NCBI RefSeq assembly: GCF_030253575.1
Contig: NC_080567.1
Location: forward strand, 36,857,501-36,921,500
Source: Rhododendron vialii
Taxonomy: Eukaryota; Streptophyta; Magnoliopsida; Ericales; Ericaceae
DNA: 64,000 nucleotides
Direction of reading: 5' to 3'
Each line of letters starts with the position of its first letter. The first letter of the stretch is position 1. The translations under genes and the position numbers were made by a program. This document shows positions 23,034-35,737 of the stretch, in pieces. Below the pieces are notes generated by a model, which saw only the letters and a program-made list of their open reading frames with translations, was not told where the DNA came from and did no database searches.

Positions 23034-26000
23034 ATGATGGGAAACCACACCGGCGGCGGCGGCGGCCCGAAGAAACGCCAACGCGTCAACAGCAGCAGCC
23101 GCCTCTCCTCCACCGCCGCCGTTATCGACTCCTCCCGCCCTGACATAACCCTAACCGAAGCATCCCACAAGCCAGCCCCCGCCACCCTCCGCCGCTCCGC
23201 CTCTCACTCCTCCCTCCCCACCCCCTCCTCCTCCACCTCACGCGGCGGATTCAACGACGCTGCCACCGCCGACGTCATCCTCCGCCTCTACCTCGAAAAA
23301 ACCCCCTCCCCCTTCGACTCCTCCCCCGACGACTCCGAGTCCATCTCCGCCGTCGATTCCGTCGACAAGCCCGACGTCCAGGTGTACCTCCACTCGCACG
23401 TCCTCGCCAGATCCAAATACTTCGCCGCGCTCTTATCGGATCGATGGCAGAGAGAGAATTACGACGGCAACAACAACACCAACACCGAAGCCGATTGCGA
23501 GAGCAGTGACAAGAAGATTCACCGCTTCAACTTTGGAGTTGCCGCGGTAACTGGGTCGATCGACAACCACTTGACCGTTCTTCAGCTCCTTTACACCAAC
23601 GATTTCTCTAATGCGATCGATAGTGTATCGACGGCTTTGTATATACTTCCTGTGGCGCTCGAGCTTTTGTTCGAAGATTGTGTTAGGTCGTGCGTGAGGT
23701 TTTTGGAAGCCGTGCCGTGGACCGAGGAGGAAGAGAGGAGAGTTGTGAGCTTAATTCCGTTTCTCAGCGAGGAAGAGTCTAAGGAGCTTCTGTCTAGGGT
23801 TTCGCCGTTGAGGAACGAGTTGGGTGAAGAAATGCTTTACGGATTGATTCTCACGGCGATTCACAACTACAACCAGCTGAACATGGCGTTCGCCAAGGCT
23901 TTCGTGGCGAAGCTCCTGAGGGACTTCTCGTCGAAGGTGTAACATCTTAGACTCCAAAGGCTGAGTTCTTCCTAAATTATTAGTTTTTGAAATTTCTTAT
24001 TCAGCCTTTCGTCATAGACCAGTGGAAGTGGAAGATAAAAAATGTGGTCCGAAATTGAATGAAGTTCAGATAAGATGACACTAAGGACGCACATGGCAGT
24101 TGCTAGTGAATTTCTTTTGGTCGTAATCTTTTACTTTTTAGACTTTTGTGACGACAAATGGCGAATCTAAAAAGATTAACGTGAATGAAACAAAAATTCA
24201 GAAATGACAAAAATAATACCAACGCAATAATTTGGGAAGAACGGGGCCTAATTAGCTTAATTCTTCTTAAGTGATATTTTATGAGCATGTTAGTACTAGG
24301 AATTCCTTTGGTCTGTGATGCGTTTGCATATTGTTGTTAGAATTGTGAATTTTTATTTGCTTATTTGATCTTTCTTGTTCTTTAAAATGCTTTGTGTTGT
24401 ATCGTGTCATGCTGGCCTAATATAAATTATGTGCATGATATTTAAAATACCCAGGAATCTGCAAGGAGAGTGTTGGATCGGGTGTTCGAGATGAGTTTGA
24501 AGGTCGTGAAGGAGTCGTTGGAGGAGTACTCGAGTCCGGAATTTCGAGGGGACCATAAGGAGACGGAGGCGATTCAGAGGTTGAATTTGCATACGGCGAT
24601 GACCAATGGGAGGCATTTGGTGTGGCTGGTGGAAAGGATGATTGAGTTGAGAGTGGCAGATATGGCTGTGAAGGAGTGGAGCGAGCTGTCTGCGTTCACA
24701 GCGGATTTACAGAGGGCATTTCGAGATGATGCTTGGAGGAATATCGTACCGGCGCTTCCTGCTGTTGTGATGCGGACCACTTCTAAGCTTGCCAATGCTA
24801 TTGTTGTTGGACACATTTTGGCTCCTAGACAGGTTCTGCTTCCAACTAGCTAGATTTGAGATGCATTTCTATTTACTACGCACAGATCATTGGCATCACT
24901 GGGTTTCCCTGAGATTGATTACTGTTATGTGAACTTAACTCACTGCAATGTGCTTGTTATGTGAGATTGATGACTGTTATGTGAGCTGAACTTATCTCTC
25001 TTGCTGCAATGTGCTTGTTATGGTTTATAGTGTGAGGTGGTTATGTGTATCCCTCTCAATTCAAGGTTTTATTACTGCTTCATCTTTGCCTTAATTTTGT
25101 AGTTTCGTAGGTAGTGGTGGCTAGCAACTTGTTTTGCTTAGACAATATTCTTTTCTGGGCAAGTTGGAAGGCGTCAGATTTTGAGTTTTGAGTTTGGTGC
25201 ATCTATCATTCAAAAAGGAATACTTAAAAGTATCTCTCTTAGTCCTAGGTTAAATTCCTGCTTCATCTTTACCCTAATTTTGTATTGACGGAGTCAAGTT
25301 GACTCAACACTAAACTAAGAAGTCCAGCATTGATTACCCAAGCTAAGCTAAACTAAATAGAAGAACTCGCCTGAGTTTGCCCCTCGCCTACCAGAGTTAT
25401 GGATTGATTGAGAGTCACGACTAACTTTCTAAGGGGATTTGGGATCCGGTGGTGGAGTGTTCAGAGAGGAGACTTGCCCTTTTCTTTTGGAATAAGTGAT
25501 AGTCTGTTTATCCCAACTTGGAAAACTCACCATTATCCATTAAGGCATAGCCTTGAGTGATACATTTGGTATTATCCCATTTCCTGTAATATAGTTGAAA
25601 GTCCTTTATTGTGTTTTAACAAGTAGTAGAAGCATCCTAGCAATGCTTCAAACTACGAATTTGGGATGTTAGTTATCATATTAGGAAGCTAGTCATCTCT
25701 TGCTTTTGTGTCCAATGTTTATGGGTTCCATTGAGCCCCTCTTCCAATCCGTAAGTGCAAATAATTGTTGAGAGGCTTCGATGGTAGCAGCATAGAACTG
25801 AACACTCTGTTTATTGGGCCCTAATCCAACCTTGGTGACTTCAGCATTAAGGTTATTGGTGTAGGCTAGGATATGTACTTTGTTTATCGCTTTTGTTCTT
25901 ATTTTGTTTTTTTCCCATGAGCTAACTATATTTAATTTTGAAAAAGAAGCTACTATAAAAACTTGAGAAGGAAAATGGTTGATGCCATTCGCTATAGCCA

Positions 26001-27358
26001 TGAATGAGGTGGTCTTTCTTGTTTTTTTGCTGTTTATTTTCTCATTTTTGTTCTTTAGTTTTGGATGCAAGAAAGATGTTCAGATATAACCAATTGAAGA
26101 AAATGGGTCTGTGTAGCTATCCCAGGTAATTGGGACAGAGACTTGTTGAAATGAGTTTGGTGCAAGAAAGGTCTTTTATAGATTGGTATTGTATGACATA
26201 AGAAAAGGAAGACCGATTGAAAAGAGGAAAAGATTATTACTTTGGTGAAAAATCTTTGTCCTAATTTGTACACTACACCTAAAAATGTGTCAATGTGTCA
26301 TGGAAAGTGTGGTTCGGTTTTTACTTAAGCTAGTGACGAGTAATTTTTCTTATGCATAGGTTTCATAAGACAATTCAAAGGATCAGAATATGAAATCTAA
26401 TAGGTCCGGTTAAAGACAGTTAAATGACTTCTCACCATCATTGAATGGGTTTTAACACCATGAGATGCATGCCATCTTTGGGGATTCCTAAGACGAGGAA
26501 CAAATTGATGATATTCTCATTCAAAAGAATGTTTTATATGTGCAGTTGATCTCTTCAATGGGGCCCATTGCGTGCCCCATTATCAACCTGTTTACATAAG
26601 CTTCATGTCTGGTTGCAGAGTATAGTATGTCTGGTTGCAGTTCATACTTCCATATAGTACAGACGTTTTAAATCGCCTTTCACCCTTTCTTCCTTTAGCT
26701 TCTTACATGACTATTCGTAACTATGGTTGACCCTATTCTATTGCACCTCACAAACATAACTCAACTCAACAAGCCTTCGCAATGAGTTGGGTCAGCTACA
26801 TGTGTCCATTGCCAGTGAGTTGACTCCAATAAAGTCATATCATCGCTTGAGTTTATGGCAGTTGTTGACCCAGTTAAAACCAAAAGATTTGTGTACTTGA
26901 ATGATGGAAGAGATCGATTCTTTTTTGGATTTCTGAGTGTTGCATCTTTTGTTAGTTGTACCATAAATGTAATTGTCAGGCAGTTTGTTCATAGAGAGGA
27001 GCCATCTCTTCTTTAAGACTTTAACTTGATGTGCTACTTTAGATGGCTAACATTCTGTGCTAATTCTTTTGCACAGGTTAGGATGAAGCTAGTTAAAGAT
27101 TGGCTTCCGGTGCTGATTGTGTGCAAGGAAAATGTTTCACCCATCATGCCAAATCAAAAATTGCTGTATTTGGAGCTTGAAGAATCATTTCTGAAAATTA
27201 TATCCACTCTGCCCATGTTGGATGCACAGGAGCTGCTGCAGCAGTGTCTCAGCTTCTCGACTCGAAATGTTGATGACTGCCCTCATTTAGTAAATGCATT
27301 CAACACCTGGTTCCGGCGTGCAAATCGTCCCCAACATTCTGAAAACCCTGGTGACTAG
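23034..27358 (+). CDS. BTB/POZ domain-containing protein, At1g63850-like
   Basis: Three coding exons: 23034-23936, 24455-24832 and 27077-27358, all in phase 0, giving 520 aa. The N-terminus (about 1-75) is low-complexity with glycine, serine and proline and a basic KKRQR patch. The BTB fold follows: TADVILRLYLEK near residue 78, then VYLHSHVLARSKYFAALLSD near 117-136. A long helical C-terminal part (exons 2 and 3) is typical of the At1g63850/At1g50280 family. BTB proteins of this kind usually act as CUL3 adaptors; I infer that role here. The first exon has a steep base gradient: its first 350 bp is very rich in C and G, later parts normal. ATG ATG is present at the start and either could serve. 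Intron 2 is 2.2 kb and includes a duplicated 50-60 bp block at 24911-25022. Confidence 0.93.
24911..25022. repeat. Two-copy tandem duplication in BTB intron 2
   Basis: GAGATTGATTACTGTTATGT at 24911 recurs as GAGATTGATGACTGTTATGT at 24963, and both copies end with TGCAATGTGCTTGTTATG. The second copy carries a small insertion. Confidence 0.6.
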
Positions 27359-27765
27359 GATGTCGAACTTGTGCTGACAGTTAGAAACACCATGTCCGTT
27401 TGCTCTACCACAGGTCTATGCCTTTCTTGTTAAATACTTGTGCAGTTGAAACCGGTAACTTTGTACATACCTGGGTCTGGTTGTGGCCTGTGCGGTGAAA
27501 GTAAATTGTTTAGATATCTTGCATCGGCTGCAGTTAACTTCTTGTACTTCGAGAAGCAAATCTTTGTTGCTGCTTTTCTAGTTTATTTGATGGGTTTTAC
27601 TTTGGCGTACTATATTTTTTAGTTTTTCTAAGGTTCCTGAATCTATTTGTAATGCTCACGTGAGAAATAAGGTGCACATTAGGATTATGATGTGATATAG
27701 TCCTTGATGGAATGAATTATGATTGGAATGTAATGAGGGATGGGAATCTGCCATCCCAGCCAATG

Positions 27766-27828
<63 letters not shown>

Positions 27829-28594
27829 ATTGATTTCAAGATTATTTTCTTAAGAGTTTATTTGACCGGATAAGAGCCTTGAATAAGATTACAGATTTGG
27901 TACTCAAACGTCGATTGAAATTTTTGCCATGGAATTGAGCATTTATGAATATATGGTCAAGAGAAAGTGTGGAATATATAATATCATGACGCTATAGTAT
28001 TATTAATCACATCACTATTAGTCAAATCGGATTACATATGAGATTATATCACTTCACTAAGTCCGTTAAATATCAATAACTGCTACTAGAAAAAGTCTAA
28101 ACAGTAACTTAGTTCTGCTCATGTACGCCAAGAATAAACACATTTTCAGCAAATTCAAGAGAGGCTCTAAATCTGTTTCCATTACCAGAACTTGTTGCTA
28201 TTGACAACTTCATGAAACAAAAACCCAAAAGAAAAACAGAACTCAGGGATTAGACCTCAGTCTGCTACATACATAACACTTCAAAGCTGCACGAAGAGGG
28301 TCTTGTCACGGTTACATGCTATTTCCTACAACACCAGGTGAAGAACAGGCCAGGAAAATTCCTGTTAATGGAACTTATTTAGGAACAAAAATGCCACTTT
28401 TATTTAGGATCAAAGCCTCAACCATTGCAAGCTAAAAAACTCGGAAAGCCGAAATTCATGAAAATAGCCTGCACTTGGTCAAGGAAAATGAATCCTTCGG
28501 CAGTATTCCTTTTTTTTTTTTTTGGTCCCTGGAAAGACGTTAGATTAGCAAAGATGATCTCAGGTTAGAAGAGAAGTACGGATGGAAGAGGTTA
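27359..28594. other. Spacer between convergent BTB and At1g01500-like genes
   Basis: Contains the two 3' UTRs and a perfect (GA)n microsatellite of about 29 units at 27769-27826. No further gene seen. Confidence 0.55.
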
Positions 28595-29099
28595 TTATAG
28601 TAGTCGTCTTCTGAAGTTTCTGGTGGTTCCCTGGTAGGTTCGAACCAGCAATCCCACTCCTATTCCAATTCCGACACAAACACCAAGGCCAATTCCAACA
28701 CCAACCCTAACTCCAGCATTGAACCATGAGAGCTCTCCATCTTCACCTTCTAAGTATTCAGCCCCTGTATAAAGGTATTTGTAGTCTGCATTCTCTGGTT
28801 TATAATTTGGGCAATCTGATGGCTGCATATGACCGAAGTCCATGTTAGAGTAAAACACATAACCAAAAGATTTCATGCAAAGACATCCAATACTGAAGGT
28901 TATAAAATTTTTAGAAACTGCAAATCCATTCAACTTCAAACCTCAGTGACAGACTTGAAATTTAAAAGCGCCTGGCATGCATAATGTGGTCCCTTTTGCC
29001 TAAAGAATGCATTACCCAAAAAGAAAAAAAGCTTCGAAATTCACTCAGTAAACTTCCTCAAAATTGTATGGCACATGCATACGAAAATAGACATGTACT

Positions 29100-29137
<38 letters not shown>

Positions 29138-30449
29138 CGTGGTTTTTCAGGGTTCGGCCCCATAATTAGTCGAGGTGCAATGGAGTGGACAGAACAAACA
29201 AAACTCAACAATGGCATATAGAAATGGTGTTAAATATCTAAACCATACAGGAATATGACATGGTATCAAAATAATGTCACAAAAAACAAAAAGGACAATA
29301 TTGAAACATGTGCCAGCCCCATGCTCTACTGACCCTCCCAAGATAAGATTTCATGTGCTAGTCACAGCCTCAACCCCCTTCCTGCAGTGAAGAGATTGCT
29401 GCAACAGAATGAAGCTTTTCGGAAACAACTAAAGAATATGAATTCAATATGGTCAACTTCCAAAAAACATCCTTTAATAGAAAAAGTAAAAACTCACTCA
29501 CTTCTGTTGGTATGGTTTTAAGTATTCTGTTTTGTGTTTGCATCATCCGGAGAACACAAAAAACTTGCTTGGCGAACGGTTACCAGTAAGTGTTATCGTG
29601 ATTTTAATAGGAAAACTACCCACTTTAAAGAGTACATCAGCTAGAGATATCGAAAAAATGTTTTGGTGCAAATATGAAAATGAGAGAATTTTGGAACTTT
29701 TCATCCATCCTTTCTCTTTCTGAAAACACGAAAACAATAAACAAAGAAAACGAAGACGATATCAAACATAATTAAATTGAATAAGAAAGTCTTACCTGAA
29801 GATTAAGAAACTCGGCTGGCACATCTTTTTGGCTCTCAGCTGCCTCATATTCTGGTATTGAATCCAAGCCATTCCTCATTTGCTTCTTTCGGAGACTAAG
29901 CTGCACAGTTTTCGTTAAGATAATAGGACTACCACCAGCGAAGCAACCAGCAACAAAAACTTCAATTCTTGGTTTTCCCTTCAAAAACCCCATGCCCGGA
30001 ACCATATCCGATTCACAATTCACCCTCCATTTCTGGCCATAGGTCTCTACTTCCCCAACACAACCATTACTGGTACACAACTCTAGTACCCCAGAAAGCA
30101 ATAGAACATCTTTATCAAAAACCTCAAATTTTACGCTCCCACTCACTCTTATACTCTCAGTGGACACAAATGTTACCTCTTCGAATTTCTTGTCCAGCCG
30201 ATCCCTTCTCAGAAGGGAAGAAACACCATCAGAATACATGCTAGTTCTTGCACCGTTTACTTCTAGAAGGGTGTCCCGATCTAGTGGAATATGGTTTAGT
30301 GTAAGGTACTCAGGAGTTGAAGCATCTATCTCACATTTGGTAATTCTCACGTAAAAGACTTTCAAATCAAGCCAAGATAAGGATGCCTTAGAGTGCCTCA
30401 TCTTGTTGTGGCCTCCATTTCCATTTTCCGATTCGAGAGAATTATCCAT
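28595..30449 (-). CDS. At1g01500-like protein (annotated elsewhere as erythronate-4-phosphate dehydrogenase family)
   Basis: Two coding exons, 30449-29796 and 28822-28595, phase 0, 293 aa. Conserved segments typical of the plant family are visible: SLSWLDLKVFYVRITKCEID, YLTLNHIPLDRDTLLEVNGA, MYSDGVSSLLRRDRLDK, and GSVKFEVFDKD. The C-terminus has GEDGELSWFNAGVRVGVGIG, then an alternating glycine/aliphatic run to VGLLVRTYQ and ends RNFRRRLL. The run could be a membrane anchor or glycine-zipper. The database name refers to a dehydrogenase, but I see no NAD-binding Rossmann motif, so the function is unknown. A 5' UTR intron is likely: donor at 31798 (CTG|GTAAAC), acceptor before 30556 (TTTTTTCAG). 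The ATG at 30449 is the first in the reading frame. Confidence 0.88.
29104..29135. repeat. (TG)16 microsatellite in the At1g01500-like intron
   Basis: Perfect dinucleotide run within the single coding intron (28823-29795) of the At1g01500-like gene. Confidence 0.85.
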
Positions 30450-31903
30450 GGCGATCAAGAAGCTAACTGCTTACGTCACCGAAACCTATGAGAACTAATT
30501 GAGACGATGAATTGGGAAAACCCAAAACAAGTAGGACTCATATGAGCATAGGGAACCTGAAAAAATGTCAACATCCATATCAAAGCAATTCAGAAAAAGT
30601 GATTGAGACATCAAAAAACCAAGAACAAAAGAAACCACAGATTAGATACAATAGAGAAGAAAACTTTATTATGGAGTAGCAAAAAGAGGAGTCCAACTAC
30701 TGTGAGTCAAGATGAAGCTACAGGAAAGGTCTGTTCAGTTACAAAACTATAAGAGAAACCCATTTGAGAGAAAAGGTAACCCTCAACAGAATAATGTGGG
30801 AAGAAAAGGAAGCAGCCCATCAAACAAAGGACTTGTGTAGAAGAATCCTTTTTGTTGCAACTTTTTGCCTTAATTTCTGGTTGAGAGGGAGCAAAAGACA
30901 AACGAACAGAAATTAATTGACCACAAGACAACCACCATCTGAACAAAGAAAGAAACAGTAAGTCCAAAATAAGAGAAAGCAGGCATGAGAGGTGAAGCAA
31001 TAATTCCACCCAAAAGAAATACTAAAAGAAATATGAAGTAATATTGCGCAAGAAAACTACAAAATCAACAAGTTGCCATCCAACAACAGTTCATAGCTAA
31101 ACAGCTAAACAAGATGGTCTCTCTGTCAACACTGATTGATAACCCAATTTCTAGTGAAAAGAAAACATACACTTGTAAATCAGATAGCAAAAATTGACAA
31201 CAATGAAACAGTCCGACAGCATCAGAAATGAGGTCAAATATTTTGCACCGAAAAAGTGCATGTACCTCTATTCCTGTGCGATTTCAACGGCAAGATTGCA
31301 CAATGGTCTCTTCACGAGAAGAGAGTTACATGCATTTCGGTACAGGTGACCTGAGGTGCTCCGAAAACCCAACATATAGGAGTATATTTTTTGGATTCCA
31401 TTCGAAGAGTGATAAGTGATTACAAGGAACAAGAAAACTAAACTAAACACTCACAGAATGCAATTAAATTGCGGGCAATACCCGACAAATTACGCACGTC
31501 ATAGAAAACAAACAAAAAAACAGCCAGTTTTCACTGTACTCACCAACGTAGAAATCAAACCAAAATAACAAAACTCCTCCCTTTTTTCTTTTTTTCTTTT
31601 TGTAATCCGCACATTCAATTACACTTCATCGATCATCACTGAATGGTAGTTCCAAAAAATAATGTATAGAAATGAATTTTGTAAATCAGGAACACAAAAA
31701 AACAGATCCAAATTGTTTAGTACTGATTACTACACAGACACTCACATTGATAAGTTTCTTCCAAACCGATTGTCCGCCTCTGAACGAATTGGGTTTACCA
31801 GAAAATAGCAAAACGAACCCAAATCCTCAAATCCCACGAGCAGAAACGGGTTCCTTCTGTTCTCGATTAAAAATCTGAGAAGTTTCTTGCCGTGCCGCCG
31901 GCC

Positions 31904-31909
31904 TTTATA
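31904..31909 (-). promoter_or_regulatory. TATA box of the At1g01500-like gene (predicted)
   Basis: On the minus strand GATATAAAGGCC lies about 105 bp upstream of a candidate 5' UTR splice donor (31798), with a GC-rich leader between. Spacing fits a start of transcription near 31875-31880 and a leader exon ending at 31799. Confidence 0.5.
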
Positions 31910-32211
31910 TCTGGTTCAATGTATAGTTATTAATTTTATTGATATACGTAATGTACAAGTGCAAATAAAATATAGATTTAGGTAGTGTAGTGGAAAGTAG
32001 TAGGGCCGCTGGAAATCTGATATTCCTCAGACCTTATCCTGGCAAGAGAGAGAGAGAGAGAGAGATCACAAGACCGATGTATTGGAATTGAAATGGGTAT
32101 AGTAGTAGGAGAAGAATTTAAAAGCATCTTTGTTTATTGTATTCTTGTGACCGTGCACTTACACATCACACCGACGAACTGGGGCAGGGGACATCATGGG
32201 TGTTGGCCTAT

Positions 32212-32335
32212 TCGGGTCACTTATGCTTGGGGATGGACGGTTCAGATTTTATCTCGATAATAAACAGTTAATATCTATTTGGATGAGATGAAATTTGAAC
32301 TGTCCATCATTGAGCATTGACGGTCCATGACCTTC
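32212..32335. mobile_element. Small hairpin MITE, GGACGGTTCAGATTT family
   Basis: Left arm GGATGGACGGTTCAGATTTT pairs with a right arm whose reverse complement reads GATGGACAGTTCAAATTTC; outer parts (GGTCA) also match. Same core as the element at 33466-33622. Target duplication not resolved. Confidence 0.5.
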
Positions 32336-33001
32336 ATTTCGACTCGAACTGGGACTCGTTCTTTCTTCCACGGACCAAAAATAGTGGGCAACAAGTGCCA
32401 AGAGAAAAGGGGTGTTTGAAAGTAAATACTTTTGCCTTTCAAAAGAAAAAGAAGTAAATACTTTTGAAAATTATAAGTTTAGAATTATAACCAGAACCGT
32501 TAAAGTGTTTGAAAATTCTGTAATATGTAAAAAACAACTCCATAGCGAAGTAATATGCAAAAAAGAATAATCTAACTGAAGTTAATGAATCAGATAACTA
32601 AGCAAAATTGAATTCATGAATAGTAGTAATTCACAATAATGTAATTTGGAGAGGCAAGAGGTTACAGAGTTTGGACAATACTCTTTTTTTTGACAAATAA
32701 GATTAGTCGAAGTTTCGACCGCTTAATAGAAAAGAGAAAAAGTCTTTTTTTTCAAAAGTTATGTGCTTAACGTTTGAGGATTCACATGAAAGTGTATATG
32801 TTATTTTTGAGGTGATTTCGAATTCCGCCTCCTAGCAATTGTTATGGAGAACCAATTTTAGATCGTACTAGTAGTATTTTACAATTAACGCCAAAAAAAT
32901 TGTAAAAAGAAAATGAAAAATGCTAAAAGGAGGTGACGAAACACTCCCAGAGAGAGAGAGAGCGAGGGGTGCGTGTGCGTGTGCGTGTGCGCGTGTGTGG
33001 T

Positions 33002-33028
33002 GGGGGTGGGGGGGGTGGGGGGAGGGGG
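33002..33028 (+). other. Strong G-quadruplex motif
   Basis: Four G runs of 5, 8, 6 and 5 bases separated by single T, T and A. This fits the canonical G-quadruplex pattern with one-base loops, the most stable class. A (GT/GC)n alternating stretch (32968-33000), able to adopt Z-DNA, lies directly upstream. Neither falls within a predicted exon. Confidence 0.7.
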
Positions 33029-33465
33029 CGCAATGCCGTATAGGTGTTTGCAATGGTTTTCTCAAGTATTGGCTCTAAATCGCGACACTTTTTAAGTCAT
33101 GTGGTATGTGTTGTATTGTTTCTGTTTCTACTTCTGAATGAAAAAACATATTCTTAACTTGCCTAAAAATTAATTTTGAGTAGCACCAATTATAACACTT
33201 TTGAATTTTGCCTAACCCCGGCTGATGCATAATGCGTGGCAAAAAAAAAAAATTCTGATTTTCAAAAGAAAATAATTTTTGCAACTATTTTTTAATAAAT
33301 ACACTCTCAAATTTATCATTTGGTGTGTTTGAAAATATTAGTGTACGCCATTTTTTTGAATTTTTTTGAACAGTGTACGCCATTTTAATCACCAAAAGAA
33401 CAAATTTGCACATTTCTAAGACAGTAAGTGCGAAAATCATTTCCTGGTTTTAAAAACCCGGGATT

Positions 33466-33622
33466 CATGTTGTCCCTTGGGCACATCTGGGCCGTCCGTG
33501 CTCGGTAATGGACGGCTCAGATTTTATCTTGGCCGAATAGATCTCAGCCGTTGGCCGAGTTAAAATTTGAACTGTCCATTGCCAAACATGGACGGACGGC
33601 CCAGATGGGCCCAACACGCATG
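33466..33622. mobile_element. 157-bp hairpin MITE, GGACGG family
   Basis: Left arm: CATG, then TTGGGCACATCTGGGCCGTC, then AATGGACGGCTCAGATTTTA. The right arm in reverse complement reads TTGGGCCCATCTGGGCCGTC and AATGGACAGTTCAAATTTTA. Short centre (GGCCGAATAGATC..). The arms are about 70 bp with a few mismatches, so it is a fairly young copy. Confidence 0.65.
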
Positions 33623-35135
33623 CTGTCACAGCAAGCTCCCCCAGTCTGTCAAGATGTACCCCAGTTGTTACTGGAATGTTTTTTCTACTCCCATCCCATG
33701 TCTCTTCGTAACGAATTTATTTCGTCGTTTTGGAAATCCTGCTGACAATAGAACACGTGATAGCAGACTGCCATGTCATCCTTTTTCACGTGCTATTCCC
33801 ATGGTCTCAAGACACGTACTCCGTAAATACGACTCCAACGTATATGCTTGAAAAATGTAGACACGGAGAGAATTTGTTGTGCCCCTTGCGGCACCCTCAA
33901 GTGGTGCTCTGTTTTCCCCGCAAAAGAATGGTGACGACCGAAGAGCACTCATAACATGCTTTACATTAAGACACGACAAATGTAATGTCCAACGAAACGA
34001 GAGATATTCGAGATTAGTTTAAAAATTTAACCAGCTTAAATACACAAAAAATATGAACACAGATTTACCCTTCATCACACAATCGCAAATAATGCAAATC
34101 AATCAAAGTAGTTGAGAAGGTCTCTCAATGCCTAAAGGCTAGTTCCTTTCTTACTATTTCAGGTCTCCAAGATTTCTTGTTACAAATATTGAACTCCACC
34201 CCACACAAAAAACAGAAAGTAAAAGACCCAAAGATCCAATGTACCGACCCAAAATAAAAATGTACAAAAAATTTCCAAAACAACATATTTCATGGAGAAG
34301 ATGAGCCAAAAGGATGATATTATTCATCTGATCTCCGACAAACGGTTATGTTTCAAATTTTGAAAAAATGGCTAATGACAGCCCAATAAGTTGTTAATAA
34401 AGCAAAAAGAAGAAAAAAAGAGAGTACAATTTTCTATATGTTAAAGGTGCCTTGAAAAGTGTTACAATGCGTCGGAAATAGCATTTTTTTTTCCTTCTAC
34501 TCCTTGCCTTATGGACAAGTAGGCTGTCAATAGCATAGCATCGGTCTCATTTAAAGGGATCGTGGATATATTTGTAACGGTACCAATTGAACACTAATAT
34601 CCCTATGCATTCAATCCATCAAACACCTTTCAGTATAACAGTTGTGATTTTGGAAAGAGAAGAACAACAATATCTTCAGCCAAAAGAAATGACTTCCTAC
34701 CATTTAGAATGGAGAGAGAAACAAAAACAGCTTGAAATCCAAAGCTGCAGCTGTATCAAAGTTCTAATCTATTGCAAAGAAACTAGTTCAATAACTGAAG
34801 ACTGTGTAATAGTTTCTAGCATCGTAAATCAAATAATTTCTAGCATTGTCTGTTGTCTTCAGGTTACACCACCATTGCCTTCCGCGATAGATACTTGTGT
34901 TCAAAGAAAATAACTGGTAAAGGATTAAAACCAAGAGATTGGGATTCTGGGAACAAGTGAAATGATCGTATAGCAAAAACCAAAAGAATGTAATCATATA
35001 TCTAAGCTGTGGTTAACCAAATTACACCAATCAACAACCCTAAATGGAATGAAAAGTTCAGTGGTGGGCGCAACAGAAGAGGCAGAACAGACTGTTCATA
35101 TGCAAAGCTCAATCGACTGCAACTTAGAGTCTCCA

Positions 35136-35155
35136 TCACCGAGGAACTGCAAAGC
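35136..35155 (-). other. Candidate alternative last exon of the NFD6-like gene (ends GFAVPR)
   Basis: After a pyrimidine-rich tract (TTCTTTCTTCTTCTTTTTCC) and TAG acceptor, the bases complete the split glycine codon left by exon 2 (37780) and read F A V P R stop, giving ...LLSQGFAVPR. The nearer candidate at 36934-36915 gives ...LLSQGFATPL. Both are in correct phase and end after a handful of codons with nearly the same residues. Short alternative ends of this kind are, to my knowledge, known for NFD6-like transcripts in other plants. Use of this exon is inferred. Confidence 0.5.
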
Positions 35156-35679
35156 CTACGCAATGCCAACGAAGGGATATACCGGAAAAAGAAGAAGAAA
35201 GAATCAGTGGTGGACTTGCTTGAGTGGTGAGAAAATGAGAGAAAATGAAAGCAATGTCGTAAGATCTGAAAGAATAAAAAGATACATTGCCCGGACTCAT
35301 AGCAGAGACAGATAAAGGAAACAAGTGCAGATTTGGGTAAAGTCTCAATAACACCATGAACTGACTTGAGGCCTGAGAGACTCACAAGTTTAACAAGGGG
35401 TTGATCGGACTTTTCCTGTTCCTTTGTTCGCGATGGGGACACCCACTCCCTAGTAAAAGCACATCTAGAGTGACAAGAAAACTGCAATACATTCAGTACA
35501 GCTAGATAAATACTGCCGGCAGACTTCTGAGCACCGCGTTCATACTTCATACCAGATGCAGCCCAACAAGTTTAACAAGTCATAATAGATGTTTCCTGCT
35601 CGTTTGTCCCCAAACGTACACCCCCGTGACCATTAACTAGAGTCATCCCTCGAGTCTCATTAAAAGATATTCTTACCAC

Positions 35680-35682
<3 letters not shown>

Positions 35683-35734
<52 letters not shown>
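35683..35734. repeat. (GA)26 microsatellite
   Basis: Perfect dinucleotide run in the spacer/intron between the two candidate terminal exons of the NFD6-like gene. Confidence 0.85.

Positions 35735-35737
<3 letters not shown>

Larger units (their letters stand above)
31920..35135. other. Gene-free spacer with hairpin MITEs and a G-rich tract
   Basis: No convincing gene. Listed separately are two related hairpins (32212-32335, 33466-33622) and the G-rich tract at 33002-33028. A (GA)n run lies at 32045-32065. Open frames at 33551-33954 and 34587-34913 have no recognisable content. Confidence 0.45.

Noticed and set aside
35002-35550. 182-codon minus-strand frame as a separate gene
   Set aside because: No domain is seen; the region is better explained by the intron and alternative last exon of the NFD6-like gene.
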